A stretch of 64,000 nucleotides of DNA from contig NW_004955518.1 in assembly GCF_000276665.1 (NCBI RefSeq), positions 2,707,552 to 2,771,551 of the forward strand, read 5' to 3'. The stretch comes from Chinchilla lanigera. Its lineage: Eukaryota > Chordata > Mammalia > Rodentia > Chinchillidae. Under the pieces are notes generated by a model that had not been told where the DNA came from, ran no database searches, and saw nothing but the letters and a program-made list of their open reading frames with translations. This document shows, piece after piece, positions 1 through 13,244 of the stretch (position 1 is its first letter; every line of letters starts with the position of its first letter). Made by a program: the position numbers and the translations under genes.

Positions 1-2412
1 TAGATGCAGAAAAAGCTTTCGACAAGGTCCAACATGCATTTATGATTAAAACTCTACAGAAAATAGGAATAGATGGTCTTTACCTTAACCTGATCAAAGC
101 CATCTATGACAATCCAACAGCCAGCATCATTCTAAATGGACAAACACTGAAAGCTTTTACTTTAAAATCAGGGACAAACACGGATGTCCGCTGTCACCCC
201 TCCTGTTCAGTATAGTTCTGGAGCCACTATCCAGAGCAATTAGACAAGAGAGAGAAATAAAAGGAATAAGGATAGGAAAGGAAGAAGTAAAACTATCATT
301 ATTTGCAGATGACATAATACTCTACATGGAAGACCCCAAAAACTCCACAAGAAGACTTCTTGAAGTAATGAACAAATTCAGCAGTGTGGCTGGACACAAA
401 GTCAACACCCAAAAATTGATAGCATTCCTATACACAAACAACAAACAGACTGAGAGAGAAATTAAGGAAACCATACCTTTCAGAATAACATCCAAGAAAC
501 TGAAATACTTTGGAATCAATCTAACAAAGGAAGTAAAAGATCTATTCAATGAAAACTACAGCACTCTGAAAAAAGACATTGAAGATTTCAGTAAATGGAA
601 AAATAGTCCTTGCTCATGGATAGGAAGAACCAACATTGTGAAAATGGCCATACTCCCAAAACTGCTGTACATATTCAATGCAATTCCCATGGAAATACCT
701 TTAGCATACCTCACAGATCTAGAGAAAGCATGCCTTAAATTCGTCTGGAACCAGACAAGACCCAGAATAGCAAAAGCAATCCTGGGCAACAAGAACAAGT
801 CAGGTGGAATCACAATCCCCGACCTGAAATTATACTACAAAGCTACTGTCATAAAATCAACCTGGTACTGGCCAAAAAACAGACCTGAGGATCAATGGAA
901 CAGACTGGAAGAAACAGCCACAGCCAAAAACACACTCAGCCACCTAATCTTTGATAAAGGGGCCAAGCAAACTCACTGGAGGAACAATAGCCTCTTTAAT
1001 AAATGGTGCTGGAAAAATTGGCTTGCCACCTGCCAAAGACTGAAAATAGACCCAAGCCTATCACCATGCACCAAATTCAAGTCAAAATGGCTCACAGATC
1101 TCAATACTGAAACAGAAACACTAAATCTATTGGAAGAGAAAGTAGGTACAAACCTTGACGACATAGGGGTAGGCAGAGAGTTCATGAACAAAAACCAAAC
1201 TGCACACGAAACACTTCAAAGAATCAACAACTGGGATCTCATCCTACTGAAAAGTTTCTAAAGAAATCACCAGCAGACAAAAAGAAAACCCACAAACTTG
1301 GAAAAAATTTAGCTGACTGTCCCTCAAAGGGCTTCTATGTGGAACATGTAAAGAATTAAAAAATATCAGCCCCCCACAAATTCAAAGACCCAATCCAAAA
1401 ATGGGCAGCTGAGATGAATACACACTTCTCAGATAAAGAAATACAAATGGCAAATAAATACATGAGAAAATGTTCAACATCATTAGTCATTTGAGAAATG
1501 CAAATTAAAACAACATTGAGATCCCACCTTACCCCAGTGAGAATGGCTAACATTATGAAATCAACCAATAACAAATGCTGGTGAGGCTGTGGAGAAGTAG
1601 GAACCATTCTCCACTGCTGGTGGGAATGCAGACTGGTGAAACCACTGTGGAAATCAGTTTGGAGATTCCTCAGAAAACTAGGACTAGAGGTTCCATTCAA
1701 CCCAGCTATTCCACGTCTGCATATTTTCCAAAGAGATCTAAAAACATCATATCACAGCAATATATGTGTACCTATGTTCATAGCAGCACAATTTGTAATT
1801 GCTAAAATGTGGAAGCAACCCAAATGTCCATCTACTGAGGACTGGATAAGAAAATTGTGGTACTTTTTATAATGGAATATTACTCAGCTATAAAGAAAGA
1901 TAAACTCGAGGCTTTTATAGGAAAATGGTCACAACTAGAGGCCATACTCATAAGTGAAATAAATCAGACCTGCATGTGCAAGCACCGCATTGTCTAACTA
2001 GTGTAAGAACCTGAAAGAGTTCATTTAACCTCAGAGGTATGATAGACATTGTGAAATGATAGGAAAATGCTCAAGTGTAAAGGGCAACTGGGCTGTGGGA
2101 AAATAGAAGGGAAAGAAGGAGAAATTTTGTATGTATGTGTACACAGGATAGTTAACATAATTGATCTACTGTCTTCTATTTCTTTGTTGAAAAAAACAGT
2201 TAATGAGTCCATGATTGATCAATATTGCATGTTTCTATCTGTTTTCATGAGAAACCACTTTGAAGATATCAACATGTAATAAAACAAGCATTGTTAATTT
2301 CCTACCACTTTGTTTGTAACTCTGTATTGTCTGTACTGTTCTTCTATTTTGTAAAATGTTGTCTGTCTGTTAATGTTTTCCTCCTTTTATTTTTAAAATT
2401 AAAAAAAAAAAA
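1..2412 (+). mobile_element. LINE-1 (L1) fragment: ORF2 reverse transcriptase to 3' UTR and poly(A), inactive
   Basis: This is the 3' part of an L1 retrotransposon; its 5' part lies outside the window. Bases 3-175 encode the reverse-transcriptase region with the AFDKV block (Asp at 21-23). The palm motif FADD is encoded at 302-313, but in another frame, so a frameshift lies between them (near 175-200). A long open stretch follows (326-1261) and ends at a premature TAA at 1259-1261. Degraded ORF2 C-terminal sequence continues in shifting frames to about 1890 and includes the Cys/His knuckle near 1573-1625, where a TGA replaces the codon after its first Cys-Trp. The 3' UTR runs from about 1900 and ends in an A-run at 2401-2412. 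The element cannot encode a working ORF2 protein. It is a rodent-type L1; the subfamily is not determined. Confidence 0.95.
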
Positions 2413-2413
2413 T

Positions 2414-3030
2414 AGACACTGCTGTGGGGATTCCGCTGCCAAACACTTCGTGCCTCCGAGGAGCGTCATATTCCCCAGGGGATTGAGAATGGGACCATAC
2501 TTGGAGAGGTGTCCAAGGCCTTACATACCCCATCAGCTGCTTCTATTTTTAACACTTCCTTGGAAGCAAATAGAAAACTTGGCAATATCAAAATGGCCTG
2601 CAACAGAAATAACATCACATAGTAAAATTAGCACCACATTTTTCTGTCTTCCCTCCAGGGCCCAAGTGCCTCATCAGGAGTGTGTCAGTTCTGGCAGGAG
2701 AGAAATACCTCCATCCTAAAAGAGATCTTTGCCCCACTAATCCTTTTCACTGAGAGAGACTCAGCCCTTCATCCAGAGGAGGAGGCTTGTGAATGACTTC
2801 ATCAGCTGTGAAAATGGCCCGAAGGACTTAGCTTTCATTGGAAGAGACAGCCCACTCTTTCACAGAAAGGGCCCAATGTTGCTTTGCATGTTCAATACTT
2901 AAGACATGACTTTTCTCTCACTTTAATGACTGAGAGCCCTGCACTTGTACCAAGCCCAGCATTACCCTTGGGGATGTGGAGCTAAGTCTCCAGGAGAAGA
3001 CATGCAGGCACAGAGGCTGAGAAATTTGTT
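2414..3030. other. Intergenic, no gene seen
   Basis: I see no conserved coding segment, RNA gene or clear repeat here. Short open frames in this stretch have no recognisable protein signature. Confidence 0.6.
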
Positions 3031-3041
3031 CAACAGACACT

Positions 3042-3194
3042 TTCTTGTTTTGTTTTCTTTTGAGACAGGGTCTCACTTTGTAGTTCAGATTGGCCTTGAG
3101 CTCACTATGTAGCCTAAACTGGCCTTGAACTTGTGGTGATCCTCCTGCCTCAGCCTCCCAAGTTTGGGATTACAGGCATGTACCACCATGCCAG
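3042..3194 (-). mobile_element. B1-type SINE (7SL-derived)
   Basis: The strand given carries a reversed B1/Alu-like body: it begins with a T-rich stretch, then gagacagggtctcact, and ends with the A-box end gattacaggcatgtacca. The element is flanked by a perfect 11-bp target duplication, caacagacact, at 3031-3041 and 3195-3205, which fixes both boundaries. Confidence 0.93.
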
Positions 3195-3205
3195 CAACAG
3201 ACACT

Positions 3206-6200
3206 CTCTGAGTGCTTCCTAAACCCAAGCACTGGGCTATAGCCAAAGACTTCGTCTGCCTTCCACAGACTGACTGTCTAAGGTGGTATACTGATAAAGG
3301 ATTATTACAACGCCACAGCCTGAGAGTGGGTTGAAAGGACACATCAACTTTCCTTTTCTAGATAATGCATTCCAGAAAACCACACCAGGCATCACTGCAG
3401 CTAAGCCAGTCTGCACCAAGTCTCCACACACGTGCATCTTCCCATCTCGGTGGACAGTTCAGGCTGTTGCTCTCACTTGAATGGGAGGAATGTTTATATG
3501 ACACACTTATATCTTGTATGTTTACATTTCATATTCTATGTTTGTCAAATAAACATAGGTGTATAAAAAGGGTTAAGAAGCATTTCTTTACACAACACTT
3601 TCCTGCCCAGGTAAAAGCCGCCAATGCAGATTACCAAAACAACTCCAGGCCCAGGGACAGAGGTTTAGAGAAAGGATTTCCTCTCATTCCATAACAGGGC
3701 TGTTTAGTGAGTTCCTGGGTCCAGCCCCGGAACTGCCCCTTCCCAGGTTATGGCAGTGGTCAAGTCCAGCCACAGTCCCGACCAGTGGGGCTATCTCCCA
3801 GATTACCAAAGGAATGAATAACAGTTCCTTCCCTTCTCCAATTAAAAAAGAATTGATACATGACATACATATAGAAAATTGCACAAATCATAAGGTATAG
3901 ATAGATGAGTTCCCTCAAAGGACTATCTCTCCCCCTAACAACCACCCAGATCAATAGCTCTGTCTTCACTTTTAATGTCTTACAGTGTAAATTTTTCCAC
4001 TGTAAAGAGTTGACATTTGCCAAGCTCATTCAAATCTGTGCCTCAGCCCCTTCTCCAGCGTGAGGCCAAGGGGATGCACCGTGCTCTTCCTGTGGTCTTG
4101 GGGGGTTTCTATTCCTCATGCCCAGCCAGCAGCAAAGTCAGACCTAATACAGTTCCACAAGCCCACAGCAGTATCTGCAGACACAGCACATAGGAATCCA
4201 CAGGCAGAGAAGAAGCCATCTCCCAAAGGAAACACTGGCTGCAGAGATATGTTTTGCCTACAACAAAGACAGCCCTTGAGTCAGGGCTGTCGGTATAGAG
4301 AGCAGCCGGTAACTTGTTACAACTTCAGCTTCTCAAACAGCTCATTCCGCAGCTTCCCCTTAAAAGGAAACCGTTCCATTGAAAGCATATCCAAGTCTTC
4401 CACCTTGCATGATGGAAAATACTGGAGGAGAACACAGGTGATCTTTCCCCAACTGTACCACTCTCCAAAAGGTCTCACAGAACTCTAATTAAATTCCATC
4501 TTTCCCCAGAGGCCCCTAAAAGAAGGATGCTTCTCCCAGGACCTGGCCAAGGACAAGAGCTTTGCCACCAGAGGTTTAGGGCATCATTAGAAAATCCATT
4601 GCCCTGGAGCACTGAGACAACCTGTTACACTCACATTTTCTCCCCCAAGGTCTGCTAACATCCCATCCCTGCTCAGTTTTGTATGCCACTCTGGCAACTT
4701 ATTTAGCCTGTGGCGTATGCTTTTTCATAAATCTCATCATTGCACTTGCCCTGGCACCTTACGGTCAGCTAAGGCTCAGACAAAATAATTTACTCCACGG
4801 ACTTCTTCAGTAACAACTTGGTGCCAGGCACTGGGTTAGGAGCTCTAACAAAATTGTATCCTATCTTTCCATAAAGTTGTCACAAGGAACTATGTCTGCC
4901 AGACCCATGTGCGTAAGGTGGGGCCGTGTGACCATTTCTCAATATTGGGAGGTGAGCTAGAGTGATGAGTGTCACATCTGAGCCTAAATTCTAAGGAACG
5001 TGGCTTCCCTACACTTCTTCCCTCATCTACTAGCTGGGTACAAAGAACTCCACAGCCTCAGGGCACAGGAAAACCACAAAACAGAAGGAGTCAAAGTCCC
5101 TGAGTCCGTATGTGGAATAAAATCACCCAGCAGCCAGGAATATCTGTGTTGGTCTATTATGTGACTGAGAACGGGTTTCTGTGTTAAGCTACTGGAACAA
5201 GGGAGATTATTTGTTAACAGCTGCTAGCATTACTCTAACTCATACAAAGAGAAAGATGGGGTCGCTATCACCGAGATGATAATATACAGGCATAATATTT
5301 CAGCTTGTACTAGAGAAACTTCTTTTCTCAACAAGATAGAAAATTAGCCTGCAGTGACACTTCAGAAAGAGGATATATTGTTTATCCATCTACTATTGTT
5401 GACTCTTGTTTATTTTTTCAGGCCCAGCATTTAGTCCTCCTTCTGATAACACTCTAATTTTCCTCGACCCCTGCAGTTTAAATGGGTCTGAGTCAGTGGT
5501 AATTCTAATAATGGGTCTGGACCAAGTAGACCTATACAGAAACTTTTTCAAAAGAATGAGAGAAGGGGACATTCTCTTCCTGGCTGTATGACTGAGAAGA
5601 CAGATTGGGGGCATGGGGCTCGTGGCAGCCATCTTGCTTTCATGAAGGAGGAATTGCTGAAAGTGGAATATAAAAGGAGAGGAAGAGAAAAGAATCCACA
5701 CAGCTAGGCTGTGACCCATTTCTCTCCCATTACTATGGAGATCTCCAGGGGACAGAAAGCAAGTGATGTAGTCTAATGTCTTATAAATATGCTGCTGACA
5801 ATTGATCTCCTAAAATATAGCAAGAAGGAAAGTCCTACAAGATACCCCAGGTTTAGGACTGTGTATGCTACACAATTCTAGAGCCTAGGGATATATGAGG
5901 CATATGGCTCCCTTGAGAGTGTCATGTAAGCTCAGTAGCAATCTTGCTGGAAAACAGAGGTATTTCATACCATAAACACCCCCTGCTGTGTAAGATGAGC
6001 ACAAATTCTCCTGAGAGATCTCCTCTTTTAACTCTCACTTCTGGAGGTAAAAGGACCCAAGGAGCCACAGATGTCCCATAGCTCCCTCTGTATTCAGTTT
6101 TCCATTGATCTCTACCAAATTTGCTCAACCTTTGGAGGTTTAGACGTGGTTTTATTCTCTCTCGTGTTCTCAACAGGCAGGAATTCAGACAGGACACAGC

Positions 6201-6624
6201 AGGGTCGGGTTGTCTTTGCTCTGTAGTGTCTGTGACCTTCACTGGCAGAACTCAAAAACTGGAAGTAACTGGCTGGCTGGGACTGGAATCCCCTGAAGCC
6301 TCGTTCACTCACATGTCAGGAGAGTGATGCTGAGAGCGAGGTCCTCTCCCCGAGCCTCTCCCCGCCTTCCCTGCTTTCCTCATGGCAGGGTGGCCAGGCT
6401 CTGAGAGAGAACACCCTAAGAGGAACAGGCAGGAGTCATTTCACGGGTCACAACCTAGATCCATAGACCATCACTGCTGTCATCCTCTTCCTTTCTAAAA
6501 AATCATTTTAAGAATCACCACTTTGCCTAAGTTCCTTGAGGATGGGGACATTTGTCACCTTGGGACCCCTGCAGTGGTCTGGCTAGTACCTTGTACCAGG
6601 TTAAGTCTGTTTGTGGAAGCATAT

Positions 6625-6626
<2 letters not shown>
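3206..6626. other. Intergenic, old repeats only
   Basis: No gene recognised. A MIR-like stretch is present at about 4795-4890, and about 4970-5240 resembles the end of an old interspersed repeat whose class I cannot settle. The rest looks like unique noncoding sequence with stop codons in all frames. Confidence 0.5.

Positions 6627-6683
<57 letters not shown>
6627..6683. repeat. (GA)n microsatellite
   Basis: An uninterrupted GA dinucleotide run of 57 bases. It creates spurious Arg-Glu repeat frames. Confidence 0.98.
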
Positions 6684-6685
<2 letters not shown>

Positions 6686-9182
6686 CAGTCTCCCCAACCA
6701 GATCAAGCTACCTGGACAGGGACTAAGCTTGGGCTCATTGTCATCTGATCCCCTAACTATTGTCCCTCTATCAACCGAATGAGTGTTGAGCTGAATTGCC
6801 CCCTCTCTTGCAGCAGCTAAGCACTGCCTGGAGGGAAATAATGTTGCTGTTTTCTTCCTCTTATCCCGTTGTTTCTTTGCACAATGTGTTTTCGTAGGAC
6901 GGTTTCTGTCCCACTGTTGGAATTAAGGTTTTCAAGCCTAACAAGCAGAGAACTTAACCTAGTCAAGCCTGAAACAAATCAGCTGTGGCAGGATCTGAAT
7001 GGCAGGTATCATAACCCAGAATTCAAAACCAGAAGAGACCAAAGGGTCACTGAGTAGAGGGTGAGTCTAATCCAGACTCCTTGTCATACAAGTGAGAAAC
7101 AAAGATCTAGAGAATCTCCAGAAATCATCCAATCATATGGTTAATTGCAGAACTGGGATTTGAACCAAAACTTCTTACCCCCCAGGCCTTAGATCCATGT
7201 ATCACACTCCCCAAGAGTTCCTCTCAAAATAAGTTTTGCTATAAACTGAGAGCACTTTGCCCTAGGCTATTCTACATGCTACATACAATTTGAATTATGC
7301 TGCAGAGGAACTGTAAATATACTGGGCCTGGAACAATCACACATAAATAAATGAGGTTGATGATTGCCACTGCATGGTGATGTTCTGTCTATTATCTCTG
7401 TAACTCATATGCCAATGTTTCTAATCAAAATTCATTATTTCATAATATTTGCAAAGACCGAAGACTGGCAAGTCCTCCAGACTCAGGTCTTATATTCTTT
7501 TTGCAAGCTCTGCCAACCACCACCTTTTTTTAAAAAAAAGAGTTGTCACTTTAGAATGGCAAGATGAGGGACATTATTATTGTTTTAAAAATGCAAAAAA
7601 AAAAAAAAAAACCAAAAAAACACCTTAAGGTGATATCTTGCTCCTGTTTACATCTCACCTGAAGTTCTAAACCTTTTGTGACATTATAATCCTCTCTGGT
7701 AGCAACTAAACCTGAAGTCACAAACAAAGGATTATCGCACTGGCCATGGAATAAACAGTATGAGGAAAGGAAAAATCCTGTTTCTATGTTACTGTTTCTG
7801 GGAAATTCGTTTTTAAGGAAGGCACAAATTTAAAAATCCCTTTTATTCTCACAACTACTAATAAGAAAAAAACAGAGAATGCCTAAAATCTCTCAAGTCT
7901 CTGAGAACCAAACACTTTGCTGAATAATTTTTCATATATGTGATCCCATTTATTGTTGTAAAGGCCCTTTAAAGGAGGCATTATTCACCATTCACCAAAA
8001 TGGAAAAGCTGGCATTAAGTAAATTCCCTTAAATTTTTACTATTCAGTAATAGACCAAAAGTTCCTATGAGCGAGTTGTAGGATGCAATAAGATATTTGA
8101 AATATAAAATAAGATACGGGAAATGCCTGAAGTTAAAGAAACCACTAATGGGAGATAAAAGGTGTCCCTTCTACAGATGAAGCTTTTAGAAATAGGGAAG
8201 TTAGGTGGCCTCCCCAGATTCCCAGAGCTGGTGAGCAGCAGAAGACAAGCTCTTCCTGTACATGCTCCTGTAGTACCCATCTGGTGCTTTTAGTTGTTAC
8301 TGTACATCTAACTTATACTAGGAGCTATTCTAGACACAGTTTATCTTGCTGAATTCTTGAAATGATAATTCTGATAACTGAGGAAACTGAAGTCAACTGA
8401 AATGGAAAATTGAAATACACCAGAACCTAAATGCAAACCCAGGTCTCCCCACTGTTGGTTTGTATCCTTTGGCTATATCATATCCTGTACTAAAAATGGA
8501 AAGATTGAGCTTCAAATTTCCACCTTTTGATCCATTCTTTCCAAATTATACCGATTACCCACTAATACCCATTTTCCCCTCCACATTATGCAGCCCCTTT
8601 GCAGTCAGCAGGGGAATATGAAAAGAAATTACATGTGCCACTTCTGACCTGTGCCTCAAGTCCTTGTGTGTCAGCTTTGCACTTTTGTCCTTCCTTGCTG
8701 GAGGGACCTTGACATGGACACAACTGAGCTACAGCTATGTGGATGAGGACAACATCCCACAGGAGAAAGGTTGACATGAAATGGCAGAAAGCTGAACCTT
8801 GCATGACCATATGGCACAGGCCTACCTGCCAAGCTGGAGCATTTGCCTTGTGCTAGTACCTAAGGAAGAAAAGCATAGCCTCTTAGAGCCACCAAGTAAT
8901 TGAGCAATAGCACATATGTATTGTTTTTAGCTGCTGAGTTATAATATTATGAAACCATGGGTATGGATGCAGGAAGTATATTGAATATCTATCACCAGGA
9001 CATTTCATAGTTCTTGCTACAAAAAATGACTGGCTAATTTAAGCAGAAACTGATTTCTTGAAAGGCTATTACAAACTAGGGGAAACCTGAAGAAGTAACC
9101 TCAGGAAAATAGGAAGGATGAAGAGAAGTCAAGTCGTTGGGACCTGTGACCATTATTTCTGATATGTCAACTTTATTGTATT
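6684..9182. other. Intergenic with MIR fragments
   Basis: No gene recognised. MIR-type SINE remnants are recognisable at about 7045-7190 (the gaactgggatttgaacc core) and about 8310-8440 (gaggaaactgaag). An A-rich run lies at about 7593-7620. Confidence 0.5.
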
Positions 9183-9197
9183 AAGAAACACCTAGGA

Positions 9198-9290
9198 GGG
9201 CTGGGGATTTAGTTCAGCGGCAAAGCGCCTGCCTGGCAAGCGCAAGGTCATGAGTTCGGTTCCTGGTACCGGAGAAAAACCAAAAAAAAA
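9198..9290 (+). mobile_element. ID-type SINE (tRNA-derived)
   Basis: Begins gggctggggatttagttcag and carries a tRNA-like B box (gagttcggttcctgg), then an A-rich tail. It is flanked by the 15-bp duplication aagaaacacctagga at 9183-9197 and 9291-9305. Confidence 0.95.
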
Positions 9291-9305
9291 AAGAAACACC
9301 TAGGA

Positions 9306-9455
9306 AGCCAGGTGTAGTGATGCACACGTGTAATCCTAGCACTCAGGAGGCTGAAGCTGAGGATTGCTGTGAGTTTGAGTCCTGAGCTACAAAGTGAGTT
9401 CAAGGCCAGCCTGGACTGCACAGTGAGACCCTGTCTCAAAAAAAACAAAAACAAA
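9306..9455 (+). mobile_element. B1-type SINE inserted at the same target as the preceding ID element
   Basis: A forward B1-like body (gccaggtgtagtg ... gagaccctgtctc) with a CA-broken A tail. It lies between the second copy of the target sequence (9291-9305) and a third, 13-bp copy (9456-9468). Confidence 0.93.
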
Positions 9456-9469
9456 AAGAAACACCTAGC

Positions 9470-9757
9470 AGATTAGTAGAACATTCTTCTGGGTGTCTGG
9501 GTGGTGGTGGAGTCATGGCCTTGTGCACCACATGATTCCTCACTCATTCCTCTCCGGTGCTGGTCTTCAGCTCTGCTCCCTGGCCACCGTGAACTGAGCA
9601 GCTTTACTCTCCCACACCCTTCGGCCATGATGTTTCTGCCTTGGAGCCAGCTGACCATGGACTGAATTCCCCAAAACTGTGAGCTAGATTAAACCTTTCC
9701 TCTTTTCAATTGTGAGTGTTGGATGTTGTGTCCAGCTATGGGGAAGCTGACAAATAC
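9470..9757 (+). mobile_element. MaLR-type LTR, partial
   Basis: Contains the family hallmarks of several other copies in this window: cttggagccagctgacc, then aactgtgagctagattaaacctttcc, and a terminal segment ending gctgacaaatacagg. The 5' part looks diverged or truncated. This is an old endogenous LTR without coding sequence. Confidence 0.75.
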
Positions 9758-9759
9758 AG

Positions 9760-10315
9760 GCTCATAGCCCAAAATTACAACAAAGAGACCATTTAGAAGC
9801 ATCATCTTTGTGGGCACCACAGGACACTGGACAGTGACAAAATACCAGAGACAATGCCAGAAACTAGACACCATTCACAGTGCCATGCTCCCTTGAATCC
9901 ATTGTTGCTGCTACCCCAGAACTAATTCCCCACCATTCTTGCAGCCTTTCTCTCTCCTTCCAGATTCTAAGCACAGGCCAGAGGATCTGACTGGCCATAC
10001 CTAGATTAAGTACCCAAGCCCTTCCTTCTCAGGGAGGAAGCATATAGCTGGGTTTTGTAGCAATTCTAGTCCTGTTATGACTCATAGAGAAAAGGTTCAT
10101 ATTCAGGGCAGCCAAAATAAAATGAAAAACTGCAAGCTGTCCTCCCAGAAGAAAAACGTTTCCAGATCAACATGGTTCTATAAACACTCTAAGGTTTCAA
10201 AAGTACTCTCAGATGGCTGTTGCTTCCACCAAACTCCTTATTTGCCTTAATCAGGTTTGCCTTAATCTGAAGTCTGTAAGTTATAAGTCACAGAAAATTA
10301 ATTAAAACTGTTATG
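9760..10315. other. Intergenic, no gene seen
   Basis: No coding, RNA or clear repeat signature recognised. Confidence 0.5.
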
Positions 10316-10405
10316 TTGGGCTAGGGATACAACTCAGTGGCAGAGTGCTTGCCTAGCATGCACAAGATTCTGGGTTCAATCCCAATAGGGCAAAACAAGA
10401 ACAAC
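10316..10405 (+). mobile_element. ID-type SINE, diverged
   Basis: Recognised by gggctagggatacaactcag and tctgggttcaatcccaata, the degraded A- and B-box parts of the tRNA-derived head, followed by an A-rich tail. Confidence 0.88.
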
Positions 10406-10431
10406 AAGCTACTGTGCTATTTTTGTGTGTT

Positions 10432-10585
10432 GTATTGTGTTGTGTTTTGTTTTGTTTTGTAACAGGGTCTCACTATGTAGTTCAAGTTGCCGTTGAACTC
10501 ACTATGTAGCCCACGCAGGCCTCAAACTCATAGCAATCCTCCTCTTCTTAGTGCTGGGATTATAGGCATCCTAACACGCATATGC
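10432..10585 (-). mobile_element. B1-type SINE
   Basis: A reversed B1 body: a (TTTTG)n-rich end, aacagggtctcactatgtag, and gctgggattataggcat at the far end. Confidence 0.9.
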
Positions 10586-10599
10586 TATTTTTTAAAGAG

Positions 10600-13240
10600 A
10601 AGGATATTGGCTCAAACAAGCAGAAAGTAAAGATGCCTGGTTCAAGTCCCCAGGGATGTCCATGGGCCCACTCTCATCCCTCGGCTCTGTTCCCCTAAAT
10701 GCCTCCTCTCATCACCATGGCTTTCCCATAGAAGGTAAGACAGTGGCTTCCATCTTCAGGCATGCATCTCTCCCTCAGCATGCTCAGAAAAATCATTCTC
10801 TCTCCCCAGCAGTGCTCAGAAGTCCTGGGATGGCATCTTCCTTGGCTCTAATGTGCCCATTGCTCAAACAGACACAAAGAGCAGCTCAGACGATGGGGGG
10901 CTTGATTTCCTTATGCATTGTGGGTATTCAGTATCCTTGATCTCTGTCCAGTGGACGCCAACACCACTGCTACCTCCCACCCCAGCAGTGAGACCAAGAA
11001 TGTCCCAGATGTTGCCAAGTATCTCCTGGGGGGACACTCATCCACTAGCTGAAAATCACCCTAGTAGGAGGTATGAGAACAGAAAAAGGGTTCAAGAAAA
11101 ACACTAACTATGAAGGGCGAGCCCTAGTCAGCTGGCGCAGAAGGATCCCCTGCAGTTCTAGGGCCTGCCTAGCTAGAGTTCTGGGCAGGAGGGCTGGGTT
11201 TCGGGACATTAGGTATCATGGCCAGAGGTCTTCTGCTCCTGCTCAAAATGACACCGAGGTGCCTATGTGGCACCACGTTCTCTTCTGTAATTCAAGTGTA
11301 ATGTCATTACAAGCCCTAACTTGCTGAGCACTGACACTGCTGGTGCAGGGTGCCCCCTCCCATGTGTCTGTGCTTTCTCAGTCATCATATGAACGTCCCC
11401 AGACAGGTGTAAACCTCATTTTTCAAAGGTGAGAGCCAAAGCGCTCAGTAAATACCTGGCCCCCAAATCTTGGTTAATAAGTGGCGGCCAGGATTGTAAG
11501 CTACAGCTATGGGCCTCAGGGTCCTTGCCTTTTCCTTGTACCCTGGGCCACCTGCATTTCCAGTGCTGATCAGATTTCCTACTTAAGCACCCGTGACTTA
11601 CAATTTCTGTCCCCAGTTCTCCTTTGTTTGAAATCTTAATATTTTTCTTTCCTTCTTCCTTCTGTACTCTGTGGAATATAATTTGAAAGTTTAATCCTTT
11701 TATCTCTACAGGCCAGAAATAATAAAGGAAATCAATAACAGCAATTGCAACTATTGCTCACCCTCAGATGTATGACCACCCTTCACTCTTTCTGTTGGCG
11801 ATCTGGTCACTTTAGAGATTTGTTTTGTGCTTGCATTTAGAATTGTGGTTTTTAAGCAATCATTTTAGAAAGGGCATAGTACAATGAAAAAGTACATGCC
11901 TGAGACTGGATTTTCATTTTGGCTTACAACAGACTTACTGTATGATCTGGGAAAATGATTTAACACCTCTGAGTCTCATTTTTTCAGCTATTAAATGGTG
12001 ACCTGGACTTATTAATCTACTAGGACTCTTTAAAAATTTGATGGAAGCATTAAGTCTAGAATTAATTCCATGACCATTTAAAAGGCTTTGAAATATTTAG
12101 AATAGGTTTCAAATAAGTAGCAAGAGCTGCTTCACAGGGAGGTGGCTGGAATAACAGCTCACAGCTGACTTCAGCTGTACGCTGTGAGGACAGAGAAGGG
12201 GGCAGGGCTGTGTCACCTGAGTCTTGATGTAATGTTAATTAAAAATGCATGTCCAAGCTGAAGGAGGACACCTAGTGAATTAGTGATGGCCTTCAGTGTC
12301 TATGTTGTGGGGCTGACAAGGGATCCGGACAGGGCTTAGAGATGGAGTGCAGAGCAAAGGACAGTGTAAACAGCAGGGTTCAGAAATGCACCTTCAAATG
12401 GCTTGGGATGCAACCATGCTGTAGCAGCCTATCACCGAGGATTAGGTGAGCACATTGCATTTGGCAGAAGCGAGGACAGAAGCTGTGGCTCCCAAACACC
12501 CAGGGCAGTACCACTGCCAGCCACGGAGGCCCAGAAGGAGTGGGGAACCTGTAAAGATGGCAGAGGCCTGTTCCCTGCCGAAGCCAGGAACCTCTGCGGG
12601 AAGGAAGGAATCTGCGGACTGGAGGCCTTCTCTCTTTCACCCATCCCTGATCAGCTGCTGTCCAATTGATTTTTCCAGTTTTAAGGCCTCAGAGGGAGAT
12701 TCTAGTGGGTCCTAACGCCTTAAATATGGAAACCCCATTTGAGGACATTCGCCTGAGCTTCATGGTGATGGTGACTGGAAGGCTTTAGGAGAAAAATCCC
12801 TGGACAATAGCCAGGGAAAGGAGCCTCTTCCTCTCTCCAGCCCCCATGGGCCATATTGCTAACCCTCCCACTCCCTACCTTCGTGTTCCATGTGGGAATA
12901 TGGGCCAGGGCACTCTGGAAACTCAGTTCCCTGCTTGGCCCTTCAAGTCCTGGGCAAATACAAAAGCCACGCTGGGTAAGGACAGGTTTCAACCCTGGTC
13001 ATACTGACAGAAAGTCGGCCCCGAGCAGTGGAGAGAAGAGAGAGTTGAGGGGAAGACTTCGTGTAAGGGGAGGATTTGCATGAGAGGAGTGAGGAGAGGT
13101 GTGTCAGATGGCTGTAGGCTGGGCACGATGTCTGGGCAACACGTAGAATTTGGAGGAATTGTAAAGCCACAGTTAAAAGAACTGCATCTTCCACATTTTT
13201 ATGTGTTGAGAAAACCGCTGATTCCTCCAGAACAAAGCAT
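10600..13240. other. Intergenic; MIR fragment
   Basis: No gene recognised. About 11900-12010 has the reversed MIR order (tgatctgggaaaatgattt, then a tctgagtctcatttt block). Several overlapping open frames at 12380-13340 occur on both strands without any conserved domain and are treated as chance. Confidence 0.5.
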
Positions 13241-13244
13241 CTTG

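Noticed and set aside
322..1191. Minus-strand open frames at the window start
   Set aside because: Antisense shadows of L1 ORF2.
1636..1872. 78-residue plus-strand frame as a separate gene
   Set aside because: It is the decayed C-terminal end of L1 ORF2 in a shifted frame.
6523..6782. Arg-Glu repeat frames
   Set aside because: Produced by the GA microsatellite.
9198..9260. tRNA-like promoter boxes in ID elements, here and at the other ID copies
   Set aside because: These are SINE heads with broken stems and A-rich tails; they do not fold as full tRNAs. Only 32329-32400 does.
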